Positions 53,197-64,000 of a DNA stretch of 64,000 bases are shown piece after piece. Under the pieces are notes generated by a model. That model saw only the letters and a program-made list of their open reading frames with translations, searched no databases and was not told where the DNA came from. The position numbers and the translations under genes were made by a program. The stretch is from assembly GCA_022495995.1 (NCBI GenBank), contig JAFEMH010000925.1, positions 186,001 through 250,000 of the forward strand, given 5' to 3'. Numbering within the stretch: position 1 is the stretch's first letter; each line of letters opens with the position of its first letter. Source of the stretch: Adenophora triphylla var. japonica (taxonomy: Eukaryota > Streptophyta > Magnoliopsida > Asterales > Campanulaceae).

Positions 53197-55077
53197 TAAG
53201 GAAATTACTAGGCCATCGTGATGGGGTTCCAGCAAATTATCTCGATCACTCTCATCAAAGGTGATGGGATCCTGGAAAGTTGTTGACATCTTGGGTTGTC
53301 TTTCCGGCTTATCCTCCTTCGACTCCTTTGCATGTCGCTTCGCGGCAGAATAGGAAGTGCCACAAATTTCTGACCCTCCACTAATGAAATTGATCACTTT
53401 CAGTGATCCTGGAGGAGAGACTGGTCTTTCAACTTCATGTGGAGCTTGAGCTTCTGTACCTTCTGCCTTCTTCTTTCTGGATCCCAGCAACTCCTTGAGA
53501 TGTCCCTTTGAGAGCAAGTAACTGATCTCCTTTCTCAGTGCGATGCAATCTTCAGTAACATGCCTAAAGTCTTCGTGGTAAGCACACCATTTTGACTTGT
53601 CACGCCATCCCGTGGTCTTATCTATCTTTTTTGGCCATCTGGCTTTATCTCCCAGGTTGCCCATTGCACAGAGTACACCTGAAATGTCAACAGAAAAATA
53701 ATAATCAGAAATGTTAGGCACATTATCACTGTCTTCATCCTCACCCTCTATTGAATTAATTTTGCTGTTATCAATTCTCGGATAAGGATTGGAACGGTTG
53801 TTCCTGTGATGGGATGATTCAGTCTTCCTGTCAGGGTTGTCATATGTTGACAACTTGGATGAGGACTTCGACCTTCGCAGCTCATCTTCTTCCAATCTTA
53901 TGAATCTTAGGGCCCTGCTCCTGACTTCTTCTAACCGCTTACAAGGAGTCATCACCAAATCATGATAATACTGTGAATCCTTCTTCAACCCCATTTTGAA
54001 TGCTTCTGTGGCTATTGACATGTCAAGATTGGGGATTTCTAGCACTTCTTTATTGAACTGGTGGACATATTCTTTCAGAGTCTCATTAGGCTGCTGGGTC
54101 ACATTGTAGAGGTCACTTGTCAGCTTCTCGAATTGTCGACTGCATGAGAACTGATTATAGAACATGTTGATAAGCTGGGCGTATGAACCAATTGCACCTA
54201 GGGGTTGCCTAATTAGCCATTTGAGAGCTGGTCCAACCAAGGTCGATCCAAATCCTCTGCACAAGCAAGCCACCCTGAATTGAAGCGGAATATGAACTAT
54301 GTCCATCTTTTCTTGATAGTGGGCAACATGCTCCTCTGGATCTGTGCTGCCGTCATACAACTTTATGGATGGAACACTGAAACGCTTCGGGATGTCGACA
54401 TTTGCAATTGCTGGGACAAACCGGGATTGATTGTAACAGTTCTGAGTTACTGGTTGGATTGGAGGAGTTATGCCCGGCACGTTCATTATCGGCTCACCGA
54501 GATCCCGCATCTGTTTGGCTAGTGGGTTTCCCGCAAAAGGGCGGCCATAGCAATACCAGAAACTGTGTGTAGTTGTGACAGTGGTGTTGTCAATGAATGG
54601 GATGAACGGGGTGAATCCTGCTGAAGGTGGCATCATTAGGGTGTCCCAGGGCAAAGATGTCAACATCATTAAGGATGTCGGCTGATGAGTTTGAGGCGGA
54701 CTACCCATTGGGATAAATTCACTCTGAAGCGTAGATCATTCGGTGTTATCGAAGTTGAGGTTCCTTGCACGCAATGGTGAGATGTTTTCAAGCCGTGAAG
54801 CGATGAGCTGTTGATCCCTCTGCATCTTGATCATGGAATTGGCCAACACCTTGGAATTGCTATCTTGTTGATCCAACCTCTGATTCAACCTGGTCAGGAT
54901 ACTCCGAATGTCAGCATCTACGTTGGAAGAGGTCGCTTCCTTTTGTGGAGTCTTTGTAGGTTGAGTTTGCTGAGGTCCCGTCTGAGGAGGTGGCGGCAAT
55001 AAGCTGGTTCTACCTCCTGATGTTGGAGTGACGGCGGTACCCTTGCCGGCGGCGGACACATTGGGAGGTGCAGACAT
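53194..55077 (-). pseudogene. gag of the gypsy element, one internal stop
   Basis: Likely start at 55,077 (MSAPPNVSAAGKG). The first 113 residues contain a coiled-coil-like segment (LTRLNQRLDQQDSNSKVL). A TGA at 54,736-54,738 interrupts without a frame change. The 500 further residues hold the capsid core: SIKLYDGSTDPEEHVAHYQEK, ALKWLIRQPLGAIGSYAQL, YVHQFNKEVLEI. A zinc-knuckle-like WCAYHEDFRHVTEDCIALR (about 53,590-53,540) follows, then an acidic/basic tail that runs in frame towards the protease. Gag packages the RNA and forms the particle. Confidence 0.85.
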
Positions 55078-55144
55078 GACGAATTCGCTTAGGAAGTGAT
55101 CCAAATAATCGATAAACCATGCGGCCCCTCGGTGGGCGCCAAAT

Positions 55145-55739
55145 TGTTTTGGTAGAAAAAACAATAATGTAGAATCTTAACTTTGACAAGTGTATGGATT
55201 TAAACAAATAGGAGGGGACTATGGAATTCGATTAAATGGAATAAAGACATGAAATGAAAAAGTGACACCAAGAGTTGTTAACGAGAAAAACCTTAGAGAT
55301 AATAACCTCTTCGGAAAAAACCCCGGAATTAGGTCTCCAACCTTAAAAGTTTCACTATGATAATTGAGATTACAACTGTGGAAGATGATGGAGAGGGTTA
55401 CAAATGATGTGTGCGTAGTGTGTGTAAAAGAACGTGTCATTTTCCATCTCCATCTCCCCTTAAATAAGATCAACTATTAACGGGTAAGAAGTAGTTCCTA
55501 AAATCTCGGCATCTAAGCTTATCCCTTCAACGTCCATAAGACCGAGTCCACTTTGCCGTTTGAAGAGAGGTTGAACGTGCTTGAAAGTATCCCGTGTTTA
55601 TCTCTCTCATTTACTGTAAAATAATAATAGAAATAATAGAAAATAAATTAATAAATATGAAGTAATACTTACCGTGGAATAACATCTTGACATGCAGGAG
55701 CAACTGAAGATGTCACCATGCTGAAAAATTCCCACAACA
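55145..55739 (-). repeat. 5' LTR of the gypsy element, with primer-binding site next to it
   Basis: 595 bp. On the - strand it is followed by ATTTGGCGCCCACCGAGGGG (55,144-55,125). TTTGGCGCC-type sites are typical primer-binding sites of plant Tat elements, and the site fixes the - orientation. Confidence 0.9.
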
Positions 55740-56060
55740 ATTAGGATCCATAATTATAAAATGAAAATTTTTGGACAAAGTTAAAATGAATAAATTGGCC
55801 AATGTTGAACAAAATAAAATATTTGTAGAGATTGTAGGGAGTATATAAAATTTTGACCCAATTTATAGGAAGAGAAAAATTACTGTTATTTAATATTGAA
55901 ACATTTTCTTTTTGTAATCCCCGTGACCCTTCACTCGTGAATCAACAGTGCATCCGTGAGTGAATCATTGGTCCACCTTGTCAGCGTCAAGTGCCGTGAA
56001 GCCCATCATCTGCAAAAATCAAAAAAAGAAAAGTTATCCATGACTTTTATAAGACTACAT
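55740..56060 (-). pseudogene. Start codon and 5' flank of the Harbinger partner gene
   Basis: GGATCCAT at 55,745-55,752 reads MDP on the - strand. Removing the gypsy element and one copy of ATTAG joins it in frame to the NYFGNSQYS coding sequence at 46,009. The 300 bp beyond hold the presumed promoter, with no TATA box that could be named with confidence. Confidence 0.6.
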
Positions 56061-56069
56061 ACAGTGGTG

Positions 56070-56101
56070 GGATGAAATGGGGATGAAATCCCATTTCATC
56101 C
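56070..56101. other. Stem-loop
   Basis: GGATGAAATGGG (56,070-56,081) and CCCATTTCATCC (56,090-56,101) are perfect 12-bp inverted arms around an 8-nt loop. It may belong to a MITE end, but no duplication was found. Confidence 0.5.
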
Positions 56102-56260
56102 GACTGAACAACAACAATGGTTAAATGAAACCTGGTTGAATGAATTGAGGGAATGAAAACTTTCATCCCGATTGAAAGTTTTTTTTTTTAATCCAACACG
56201 TGTCAGCGTTCAATTGGTCCGTTGGATTTTCGAAAATAAAAATTTATCCCAAATCTTTGA

Positions 56261-57030
56261 GCTGAATTATCACCTAGTAAATTAATTTTGTTTTCACCAA
56301 AATTCATCATTTTTTCCCTACAAATTGATATAAGTTTCATTTGATTTGGACACAAAAAAACATTTAGTTTTTAATTTGAGCTGAATTATCACCTAGTAAA
56401 TTAATTATTTTTCACCAAAATTCATCATTTTTTCCCTACAAATTAATATAAGTTTCATTTGATTTGGACACAAAAAAAAAACACTTAGTTTTCAATTTGA
56501 ACTGAATTATCACCTAGTAAATTAATTATTTTTTAATTTTTTTTTCACCAAAATTCATCATTTTTCCCTACAAATTGATATAAGTTTCACTTGATTTGTA
56601 CAAAAAAAAAAAAAAAAACACTTAGTTTTCAATTTGAGCTGAATTATCACCTAGTAAATTAATTATTTTTTAATTTTTTTTCACCAAAATTCATCATTTT
56701 TTTCTCCTACAAATTGATATAAGTTTCATTTGATTTGGACAAAAAAAAAAAACTCAGTTTTCAATTTGAGCTGAATTATCACCTAGTAAATTAATTATTT
56801 TTTAATTTTTTTTCACCTAAATTCATCATTTTTTCCCCTACAAATTGAAATAAGTTTCATTTGATTTGGACAAAAAAAAAAAAAACTTAATTTTTAATTT
56901 GAGCTGAATTATCACCTAGTAAATTATTTTTTTTTTAATTTTTTTCCCCCAAAATTCTTCATTTTTTCCCTACAAATTGATATAAGTTTCATTTGATTTG
57001 GTCACAAAAAAAAAACTTATTTCTCAATTA
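56261..57030. repeat. Minisatellite, six units of about 119-137 bp
   Basis: Units start with (G/A)CTGAATTATCACCTAGTAAA at 56,261, 56,380, 56,501, 56,638, 56,770 and 56,903. Each holds TTCACCAAAATTCATCATTTT, CTACAAATTGATATAAGTTT and an A-run. Length differences are mostly in A- and T-runs. No coding potential. Confidence 0.85.
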
Positions 57031-57104
57031 TCCTTCTTCATTTTAGGATTTAATTAAGTGTGAAATATTTTTTTAATTATAAATAATAATAATAATTATT
57101 ATTA

Positions 57105-57290
57105 TTATTTTACTAATTCCCCTAATAGAAAAGTGGCCTATTTTAATTTTGAAATTGTTCTATTTTAATTTTGAAATTGTTCTACTTTACCCTCAAGTAT
57201 ACACCTGATTTCCCTTTACAACACATTCCCCTAATAGAAAAGTGGCCTATTTTAATTTTGAAATTGTTCTACTTTACACCTACACCAACG
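57105..57290. repeat. Short duplicated stretch before the copia element
   Basis: CCCCTAATAGAAAAGTGGCC followed by TATTTTAATTTTGAAATTG occurs at 57,119 and 57,229, and the second half is repeated once more at 57,161. No gene seen. Confidence 0.5.
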
Positions 57291-57320
57291 AATGTTAGAA
57301 ATATTAATAGAATTGGTAAT

Positions 57321-58226
57321 TGTTGGATAAAATCTTGTAAATATAGAAAGGAAAACAAATTACAACATTGAAAATACAATATACAACAATTTTGAAAAAC
57401 ATAAAAGGAAAGATACAACCGTATTTGATCACTTCATTGGGTTTGTCCATCTTTGATCTCTTGTATCCGAGTCGTGTGAGAACACACTCTCCTTAAGACT
57501 AATTCGTCCTCCTCTCTACGAGTGCTTGAGGTTTCAACGGGCGTTAGTCTCCCAGGATAAAACAGATTAACCGGAACCACTCCGCACTTGAGCTTTCCGG
57601 CAAAATGAACTAATATGCTTGGACAATATCACCATTCCAAATTATTCAAGGAGGGAAAAGGAAGAAGATGAACAAATTGCAAAAGGATAGAAGAAGATTG
57701 ATGGGAAAGCTTCTTTTTGTGTGTTTTTCTCTTCTTTTTTTTTTTCTATTTTTTCTCTCTTTTTCTTCAAAGAGTTGTGGGTATTTCTTTTATAGCTCAA
57801 AACTCCCCAAGGATTAACTCTCCAATTAATCCACATATTGATGATCATCTTAATTCAACAATTAACCTTGCCATCAATTTCTTTTTGGAGTTTCATTTGC
57901 CAATCATAAATGGACATTAAACTTGGAAGTTATTCTTGAAATTAATCTTGAATTAAAAGAATTATAATTCAATAAAAAATGGCCAAAACTATCAACTAGT
58001 TTTTCCATTCTTTTCACATGTGAGACAAACTCACATTTCCAACTTCCATCCATTTATTTAAGTTGCAATATTTTTATCATCCAATCTTCAAATTGAACAA
58101 ATAAAATATCATTTTCATGTTCTCACGGAGTAGAATATGAACCCACAATAATCTTTGTCCAACGACAAACGATTTTTCCAAGGAAACGTACACAATTTTC
58201 TTCACACACAACATACTTTTCCAACA
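57321..58226 (-). repeat. 3' LTR of the copia element (left)
   Basis: 906 bp. On the - strand it is preceded by the polypurine tract (about 58,240-58,227). It ends with the same short inverted repeat TGTTGGA/TCCAACA as the right LTR. Confidence 0.9.
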
Positions 58227-58780
58227 ATCCCCCACATGAAGGAAATTGAGGACGAGATTGGTGATAGAGTCCGGCAGACAAAAACTTGCATACGAAGGTG
58301 TGGGGATATTGCCCATTGAACCTCCGCTCGAACTAGCATATTTACTCTACTCGCAAGTCGATAGACTCGATGTCCTTGAATCGATATGCTTTTTGTGTAG
58401 CCGATCATATACTAGACACAAGTAATGTCCTAACATGCTTCATTTCTCATAGCTATGTTCGTTCATGGCCACTGAACATAATGCACAGTTACGTGAGAGG
58501 GTCTAAGAATTGAGCCTCACACAATTCTCCTCGAAGCGGCCCCACTTCTCTCTCACATAGGTGATTTCTTAAAGGTAACCCGTTTTACCCCGCTCGAATT
58601 TTTGACGCGTAAGAATCATTAAAAGCCTTAAGCTTATCCTTGTCCTTTCGGGATGTCACTAATAGGAATGGACTTGGGGTTGGTTCCCCCACGGTGCTGC
58701 AAGTCTTTTAACAGTTAGGTTGTCCCATTGAATCTAGTTCTTGGGATCTCCAGTCATGTAGATTGGGTTTTCCGCTGTGG

Positions 58781-58864
58781 TTAACTTTTAAGAGGCTTAC
58801 GTCTCATTCCCCTCATCGAACCTTCAACTAACTCTCTATTTAACCCTTTGGTTAACGGATCCAT
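58781..58864 (-). pseudogene. copia pol C-terminus relic
   Basis: The 28-codon frame MDPLTKGLNRELVEGSMRG onward, ending KPLKS and a stop, matches the conserved end of copia RNase H (DPLTKGL...). Just upstream (58,865-58,990) the RNase H signature (nucleic-acid-handling HI..RHN type) can be followed only with several stops. Confidence 0.75.
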
Positions 58865-59979
58865 TTATCATTTGACTTCACATTGTCAAATTAGTTGAGA
58901 GTAGTTATTTAATGGTATTATGTCTTAGACATAAATGTCTAGACTACCATTACACAAATTGCTATATGTCATGTAAATCATAAATTGACTTTAGCAATAT
59001 ACCATCTTGCTAACATAAGATTTATCCATTTGATAATTGTTAACTCAAATTCAGTTAAATCCCAGCTATTCCATATCGATCCTTTCAAATAATTCAAGAA
59101 TATCCACCTAATGACTTGTTTAACCACGAGTCCATTAGTTTTCCTTGAATTTGAATCAACAGATCAAATTAACTAGAATTTTCCTTAGTTAACATATTGT
59201 TTTTGGATTTAATAAACAAAGAGACATAGACACTCTTGTTTAAATCCACACAATCAAACCTTTGATGTCTTTATCTTTGTACTTGTCTCAAGTCATACAA
59301 TGACTTTACAAACTAGCACATTTTCTTCTAGGTTCCATTTTTTGAACCGTAACACTTTGATCTATTTCATTCAAAGTATCATATATTCACTTTCAAGATT
59401 TTGACATCAATACTTGATTTCCATTGATTTTATTTTCTTTTGATTTTTATATATATTCAAACTTATTGAATCATATATAACAAACCAATATCCACAATTG
59501 TTATGAACATAACTCTTGAAACATAATCCACCATTTAGTAACCAAATTCAATTTCTTTGGTAATTGGAATTGCTACTTTGCGAAAACACCCCACATTAAC
59601 AAGTGTACGTAGGCCTACGTTTCCATATTTCATATGGACATCTCATTTTTTTCTTGGGGAAGCCTTTCGAAAAGGTAATTATTTTCCAAAGTATACTCAC
59701 CCTCACATTTTCAGGGTAGTCCTAAAATTAGCAATAATGCCAATTTTCATTATTAACACCATTTGATCATGGTGTACATTGTGGACACTTTGTTTCATTG
59801 CTCATGTACAACAAACCCCTCGGGTTGTTCTATGTAAATTTTCCCTTCTAAATCAACATTTAGAAAGGTTATTTACATCCATTTGATGTATTTCAAATTT
59901 TGCTATGCAACAATTGCAAATACAAATCTTTATTCTCGTGATGAGAGAATAAGTATTAACAATCAAGGTCTTCATTTTT

Positions 59980-60177
59980 CTTGTAATACTCAATTACACG
60001 TCTAGCCTTGTACTCATTGATTGTTCCATTGGTCTTCATTTCCTTTTTGAAAATTCACTTATATGCTAGTGATTTACTACTCGGAGGTAAATCCACTAGT
60101 TTTCAAGTGTAATTTTCCAAGATGGAGCCGATTTCACTTTTAATGGCCTCTTTCCACAAAGATTCTTTCAAAGAGCT
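59980..60177 (-). pseudogene. copia reverse transcriptase N-terminal relic
   Basis: One frame reads LKESLWKEAIKSEIGSILEN, then LVDLPPSSKSLAYK, then IFKKEMKTNGTINEYKAR, the entry block of copia RT (RVT_2). Two TGA codons stand where relatives have Trp. The catalytic YVDD region further downstream on the - strand (58,990-59,980) is too decayed to read. Confidence 0.75.
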
Positions 60178-60179
60178 CA

Positions 60180-61884
60180 ATGTCTTTATAACTTTGTGAT
60201 TCACTTTCTAGCAAGGAGGTTAGAAAATCAGGGCCATAGAATTTTCTTATTCTACCTCATTTGCTATGTCGAGGTCATGCCTCTTCTTTATCATTCCTCA
60301 TGATAAGTTTCTTCTTCTTTTATTAAATCATGAATCCGTTGAAACGAGTTTTTCCCATCGCTTAATTATACGGAAACATATTCTTAAAGAAAGAAGCGCT
60401 TCATGATTCCATTACTGAATCTTGAATTCTTAAACAAGAATTCTATAATCACAACTATTGTAAGCATACCCAAGCATATGCAATCAATAGTATTTATACA
60501 TTTAGTTATGTTTTATCACTATCTCTTTATTAAGTTGATTTCCAACTTTTCCTTTAAAGAGACAAGATTCAACATTTTGCTTTTTAACAAGCAACGGTAA
60601 AGGTAAAACCTTACATTTTACCATCATGTGTGTGAATTATATTCACACCTCAAGCATCAATATGCCTTGATTATAACTTCAAGCACATATTTGATAAGTC
60701 TTGTTTGAATCTATTTTGACCATAAAAGGAGATTCATTCTCATTATTAATCACTTGAATATCATTTCATTTCATTCATTCAAACATCATGAATTACATTC
60801 TTGATGACATTACAGTTGTCTCTCAAGACATAAGGTATATGTTCAACTTTTTCAAACCAGTTTGGTTTTTCATACAAGTTTGACTTTTCAAACAAGTTTG
60901 ACTTTTGACCAATTTTGACAAATTTTGTCTTTGCCTTAAGCATTTCAATATGCTCCACCACATTTACTTTTATCACAAGAAGTGTTATACAACTTCTCAT
61001 CCGAAGCTCTATTCTCTTTTCCAACACAAAGATGAATAGCAAGCATCTCAACATTCATCTCAATTCATTTATGAAAAGTAATTTTTCAATTATTTTCATC
61101 ACTTGAAAATTTCACTTATCATCATCCATTCGGCATGGATTTCATGAAAGACTATTTCAATTCTTTCATTTAACTTTCTAGGTTTATGGAGTCTATTATT
61201 TTTAAAATCAAGAAACGGCCGCATGGATTTCATTGCACCATACAAAGACTCCAACAATTCTTTTGTCTTTTTACTTGGTACTATATACATCATATAACGA
61301 ATTCGACCATCCGTTAAATATATAGTTTCGACAAAAGAAATTCACCAGCTTAACCACACTCACGGTTTATACATCAGTCATTTCCACCAACTTTGTAGGA
61401 TCTTTCTTAAGAAACCTTACTAAGTTCAAGGTGGTTAATTAGAACATCTTTTGTTGCCATCACTTAAAGTCGAGGCTAACAAAATTTTCTAACTTCTCAC
61501 GATGGTGATCAACATACTTAGAACACCCACATTTCATTAGAGATTTGTCTCTACACAAATCAACCATTGGCTTTAATTTTTAACAATTATAACTTTGTTG
61601 TTAAAAAATATAACTCTCTAACTTAATTAGAGAATTCACTTTAAGAATAAATTGCTAATTCAATAGGAGAATTAACACAATTTATTTCTCATAACCACTC
61701 ATATTTATAACCCTCTAAATTCCTTAATGAAATTATAGTTGAAGGTTAATTATTCCAAACTATTAAAGGTCTCATCTTGGAGCACCTCTAAATAAGAGAA
61801 AGTCACATTCTCATTTACAAAATACACAATTTCTTTTAGAAGTTCTCATTCTAAATATTTTGTGTTATTTGTCATCATCAACAT
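60180..61884. other. Decayed interior of the copia element
   Basis: Short - strand frames (60,779-61,054 and 61,099-61,293) exist here, with a Lys/Glu-rich and a repeated (S/P)NL(F/Y)EK sequence, but no integrase or gag motif could be assigned. Probably old gag-integrase sequence. Confidence 0.4.
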
Positions 61885-62360
61885 AATAGGAATTTACAAC
61901 TTCCTTCAAGAAGTCCTATTATTTTTATCTTTATGACATTAGTCACATATTTTTTTCAATAGGTTTTAACAACTTCTTTCAAGAAGCCCTATGGTTTTAG
62001 TTCTTGTAACATTTGTCAATGTTCACAACAATAGAATTTAACAACTTCTTTCAAGAAGCTCTATTGTTTTTATCTTTGTGACTTTTGTCACTATTGACAA
62101 TAATAGGATTTAACAACTCCTTTTAAGAAGCCCTATTATCTTTGTCAATACATCATTGAAAAAATTCAACGTTAAAGACTACATCTTTTAACGTTCATCT
62201 TCTCAACATAGTTCCAACGAACTATTCAATTTTTCTCATTATGATTTTATGAACCATAAGAAAGTTAAAGATTACATCTTTCAACTTTCAATTTCTCAAT
62301 TTAGTTCCTACGAACTTTTCGATTTTTCTCACTATGATCTCATGAACCATAAGAGATATA
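61885..62360. repeat. Two families of short tandem repeats in the copia interior
   Basis: Four units of about 70-75 bp with ATAGGAATTTAACAACTTC and TTCAAGAAGCCCTAT (about 61,887-62,140). Then two units of about 94 bp with GTTAAAGACTACATCTTT and AACCATAAGA (about 62,170-62,355). They lie in the gag-side part of the element and have no coding meaning that could be recognised. Confidence 0.6.
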
Positions 62361-62779
62361 TCACCCATTCTATAAACAATAGAAGTGGCATCTCCACAAC
62401 TATTTTACACAATCATCGCAACATCCTTGATATTCTTCCATGAGTTCATTATATGTTCAAAATATTTTTTCCTTTCATAGACTGTTTTGTTCAGAAAATT
62501 TTATCTTCATCTCCAGATAAAAGATTTCGATCTTCACCGTCCAGATTGTTCTTATATGAGATTAGAACATGCTCACCAAATTTGAGCTCGATCCAACGGT
62601 TAACGAAGCAGGAAATGTTGTTTCACTAAACCTGGTCAAGAAAAACCTGTGCAGAAATTTTCTTGATTTCTTTATCATTGTTTTCCCGTCCCTTTTCAAT
62701 ATTTTCTCCCGTAGCCACCACGCTACAAGAATCCTGTAATCTGCAATCCTTTCTCAACAAAGAGATTTAGTCTTAAGAT

Positions 62780-63673
62780 TGTTGGATAAAATCTTGTAAA
62801 TATAGAAAGGAAAACAAATTACAACATTGAAAATACAATATACAACAATTCTGAAAAACATAGATACAACCGTATTTGATCTCTTCATTGGGTTTGTCCA
62901 TCTTTGATCTCTTGTATCCGAGTCGTGTGAGAACACACTCTCCTTAAGACTAATTCGTCCTCCTCTCTACGAGTGCTTGAGGTTTCAACGGGCGTTAGTC
63001 TCCCAGGATAAAACGGATTAACCGAAACCACTCCGCACTTGAGCTTTCCGGCGAAATGAACTAATATGCTTGGACAATATCACCATTCCAAATTATTCAA
63101 GGAGGGCAAAGGAAGAAGATGAACAAATTGCAAAAGGATAGAAGAAGATTGATGGGAAAGCTTCTTTTTGTGTGTTTTTCTCTTTTTTTTTTCTATTTTT
63201 TCTCTCTTTTTCTTCAAAGAGTTGTGGGTATTTCTTTTATAGCTCAAAACTCCCCAAGGATTAACTCTCCAATTAATCCACATATTGATGATCATCTTAA
63301 TTCAACAATTAACCTTGCCATCAATTTCTTTTTGGAGTTTCATTTGCCAATCATAAATGGACATTAAACTTGGAAGTTATTCTTGAAATTAATCTTGAAT
63401 TAAAAGAATTATAATTCAATAAAAAATGGCCAAAACTATCAACTAGTTTTTCCATTCTTTTCACATGTGAGACAAACTCACATTTTCAACTTCCATCCAT
63501 TTATTTAAGCTGCAATATTTTTATCATTCAATCTTCAAATTGAACAAATAAAATATCATTTTCATGTTCTCACGGAGTAGAATATGAACCCACAATAATC
63601 TTTGTCCAACGACAAACGATTTTTCCAAGGAAATGTACACAATTTCCTTCACACACAACATACTTTTCCAACA
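62780..63673 (-). repeat. 5' LTR of the copia element (right)
   Basis: 894 bp, almost identical to the left LTR. The sequence next to it on the - strand (ATCTTAAGACTAAATC) is not the usual TGGTATCAGAGC primer site of copia elements, so the primer site is changed or unrecognised. Confidence 0.9.
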
Positions 63674-63678
63674 GTAAT

Positions 63679-64000
63679 GTGGATGTCACTTGATGCGCAT
63701 TTGTCATTTCAATGTGTCCAATATATTTAATCTTCAAAGGCATCCCCTAAATTCCACTTTAAACCTTGCTCAAATTTGCCTTATTTTTAATACATAAATT
63801 AAATTATTAATAAAAATAATGATACATTAATTATTATCTACTATAATTATTTTTATTTTCATGAAACAAATTAAATAAAATTTCAAACACAAAAATACAA
63901 TTATTTTTTCATTTTATTGATTTATTATTATAATAAAAAATAAAATAATTAAAGTCAATTCTATATAGCACCATTATCTTTTAACTTTTCATTTTAACTT
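63679..64000. other. AT-rich flank
   Basis: Very AT-rich DNA to the end of the window. No gene or repeat was recognised. Confidence 0.5.

Larger units (their letters stand above)
46015..55739 (-). mobile_element. Ty3/gypsy Tat-lineage retrotransposon with antisense gene
   Basis: LTRs at 46,015-46,610 and 55,145-55,739 begin TGTTTTGG and end CCACAACA. A perfect 5-bp duplication ATTAG flanks the element (46,010-46,014 and 55,740-55,744). The LTRs differ at about 11 sites and one indel in 595 bp (about 2%), so it is young. On the - strand it encodes gag, protease, RT, RNase H, archaeal-type RNase H and integrase in the Ty3 order. On the + strand, between integrase and the 3' LTR, lies a spliced antisense gene. 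In-frame stops and three one-base shifts make this copy non-autonomous. Confidence 0.95.
42643..56060 (-). mobile_element. PIF/Harbinger element, split by a gypsy element; right end uncertain
   Basis: The left end GAGCATCTTTAACAATGAC starts at 42,643 after TTA (42,640-42,642), fitting a Harbinger terminus and 3-bp duplication. Inside are a DDE transposase pseudogene and the Myb/SANT-like partner gene usual for this superfamily, both on the - strand. The gypsy element at 46,015-55,739 splits the partner gene. The remaining 5' part lies after 55,740, but a matching right terminus was not found, so the given end is approximate. Confidence 0.6.
57321..63673 (-). mobile_element. Ty1/copia element with near-identical LTRs and decayed coding region
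   Basis: LTRs at 57,321-58,226 and 62,780-63,673 begin TGTTGGA and end TCCAACA, with a perfect 5-bp duplication GTAAT (57,316-57,320 and 63,674-63,678). Orientation is -, shown by pol relics and a purine-rich CATGTGGGGGAT before the left LTR. The 4.55 kb interior has no long open frame. By eye the LTRs differ at only about ten sites plus one 12-bp indel and a T-run. Confidence 0.9.

Noticed and set aside
57642..57848. - strand frames in the copia LTRs, repeated at 63,080-63,295
   Set aside because: They lie fully in LTR sequence and are Lys/Glu-rich low complexity from poly-T runs.

Overview
This 64 kb window is nuclear DNA of a flowering plant, probably a eudicot. It has spliced genes with GT-AG introns, plant LTR retrotransposons with dual RNase H domains, hAT, Harbinger, Mutator and Stowaway elements, and a Bet v 1/MLP-family gene. 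No bacterial or organellar genes are seen. More than 80% of it is transposon-derived. Only two ordinary host genes are supported: an MLP-like protein (about 28.15-28.71 kb, one intron) and a small HROB-type OB-fold gene (about 40.16-41.37 kb, five exons).

Region 1 (1-24.2 kb) is built from a decayed Ty3/gypsy element on the + strand. Its LTR promoter region is present three times in tandem (0.2-2.4 kb). The LTR end is split by a 1.39 kb hAT element with an 8-bp target duplication, and a broken gag follows (about 4.1-5.64 kb). A second hAT element of opposite orientation is inserted in gag, with the perfect 8-bp duplication GACCTACC. From there a composite block of about 2.31 kb (hAT part, gag zinc knuckle fused to the start of reverse transcriptase, GT-rich tail, 73-bp inverted hAT scrap) is repeated eight times in tandem to 24,198. 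The copies switch between 'clean' and 'scrambled' stretches. The scrambled differences fall mainly on CAG/CTG and TG sites and tend to create CG. This looks more like a long-read base-calling artefact at methylated cytosines than like evolution.

Region 2 (24.2-31 kb) holds an array of 88-bp units whose sequence matches the plant snRNA promoter layout (USE-like ATCCCACATCG, then a TATA box 32 bp later). A Stowaway MITE sits in the TATA box of one unit. The MLP gene follows, then a 1.7 kb Mutator-like non-autonomous element with a 9-bp duplication. That element carries palindromes of the CGCTACACCGTGTAGCG type and nested Stowaway-like inserts.

Region 3 (31-42.6 kb) holds two abutting Tourist-like elements with G-rich interiors. 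The first contains a Tat-lineage gypsy element with a 5-bp duplication GTGGG, a truncated 3' LTR and no integrase. A further palindrome cluster, a CCGGAACC-rich hAT MITE, the OB-fold gene (a Stowaway in its third intron) and a cluster of GGGCGGTCGCCC palindromes follow.

Region 4 (42.6-56 kb) is a PIF/Harbinger element on the - strand: a DDE transposase pseudogene and a Myb/SANT-like partner. The first codons of the partner are split by a 9.7 kb Tat-type gypsy element (46,015-55,739, duplication ATTAG, LTRs about 98% identical). This element has gag-protease-RT-RNaseH-RNaseH-integrase on the - strand, interrupted by stop codons that fit C-to-T changes, and a four-exon antisense gene on the + strand.

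Region 5 (56-64 kb) has a 120-135 bp minisatellite and a 6.35 kb Ty1/copia element on the - strand (57,321-63,673, duplication GTAAT). Its 0.9 kb LTRs are almost identical while its coding region is only relics, which suggests movement in trans.
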